NCBI GenBank assembly: GCA_965371445.1 | Contig: CBDUYN010000309.1 | Coordinates: 1 to 6,450 of the forward strand | DNA length: 6,450 bases | DNA from: DASWIG01 sp965371445 | GTDB lineage: Bacteria > Acidobacteriota > Thermoanaerobaculia > Multivoradales > J023 | Direction of reading: 5' to 3' | Part shown: piece by piece, positions 6,346 to 6,450 of the stretch | Numbering within the stretch: position 1 is the stretch's first letter | Layout of the letters: the number at the start of each line of letters is the position of its first letter | Notes under the pieces: generated by a model | The model's database searches: none | Told to the model about the DNA's origin: nothing | What the model saw: only the letters and a program-made list of their open reading frames with translations | Position numbers and translations under genes: made by a program

Positions 6346-6393
6346 TGCCGCGTCGAACTCCTCGTCGCCTTGGTGACGACGGCCGACGCGGCA
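6346..6393. repeat. Compound inverted repeat downstream of the terminator
   Basis: A 10-bp outer stem (TGCCGCGTCG at 6346-6355 with CGACGCGGCA at 6384-6393) encloses a 7-bp inner stem containing one G-T wobble (6362-6368 with 6373-6379) and a CTTG loop. The two stems are separated by an asymmetric internal loop of 6 and 4 bases. It begins only 15 bases after the terminator. It could be a structured RNA, a second transcription block for a gene arriving from the right, or a protein-binding site; no choice can be made from sequence. Bases 6394-6450 hold nothing I can identify. Confidence 0.5.
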
Positions 6394-6450
6394 GACGCCT
6401 TTCCGCAGTGACAGGCGACTTGCGAGGCCCTGCGTCCGTCGAGGCCGGAT

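Noticed and set aside
6394..6450. Start of another gene at the right edge (for example GTG near 6408)
   Set aside because: Too short to judge, no ribosome binding site, and no recognisable protein sequence in any frame.

Overview
This window is high-GC DNA with a very strong preference for G or C at third codon positions. It carries three large genes that all appear to encode exported enzymes. The most likely source is a soil- or sediment-type Gram-negative bacterium of the Acidobacteriota or Myxococcota type. The reasons are the GC-rich codon use, an M36-type protease ending in a long mosaic of cysteine-rich modules (including a MopE-like Asp/Asn/Cys motif), and a C/G-run palindromic intergenic element. 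This taxonomic call is inference; there is no rRNA or tRNA here to anchor it.

Layout: bases 1-58 hold two adjacent palindromes, the edge of an intergenic repeat-like element. A minus-strand gene (92-2080) encodes a secreted S9-family (prolyl oligopeptidase / acylaminoacyl-peptidase type) serine peptidase with an intact Ser-Asp-His triad. A divergent intergenic region of about 150 bases separates it from a plus-strand gene (2232-3719) for a secreted PhoD-family alkaline phosphatase or phosphodiesterase. After a 166-base gap, a second plus-strand gene (3886-6276) encodes a fungalysin/thermolysin-like zinc metalloprotease. It has a signal peptide, an FTP-type propeptide, an HELGH catalytic domain and a tail of about 230 residues with 42 cysteines. 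A strong intrinsic terminator with a UUCG loop follows at 6304-6331, then a second compound inverted repeat (6346-6393) and about 57 bases in which I see nothing.

Taken together, the genes look like a nutrient-scavenging cluster. The metalloprotease would open extracellular proteins, the S9 peptidase would trim oligopeptides in the periplasm or outside the cell, and the PhoD enzyme would release phosphate from phosphoesters. That is a functional inference from co-location and shared export signals; nothing in the sequence proves co-regulation. I see no CRISPR array, transposase, phage gene, RNA gene or defence system. The most unusual part is the cysteine-rich tail of the metalloprotease, which ends in a six-cysteine block with inhibitor-cystine-knot spacing.
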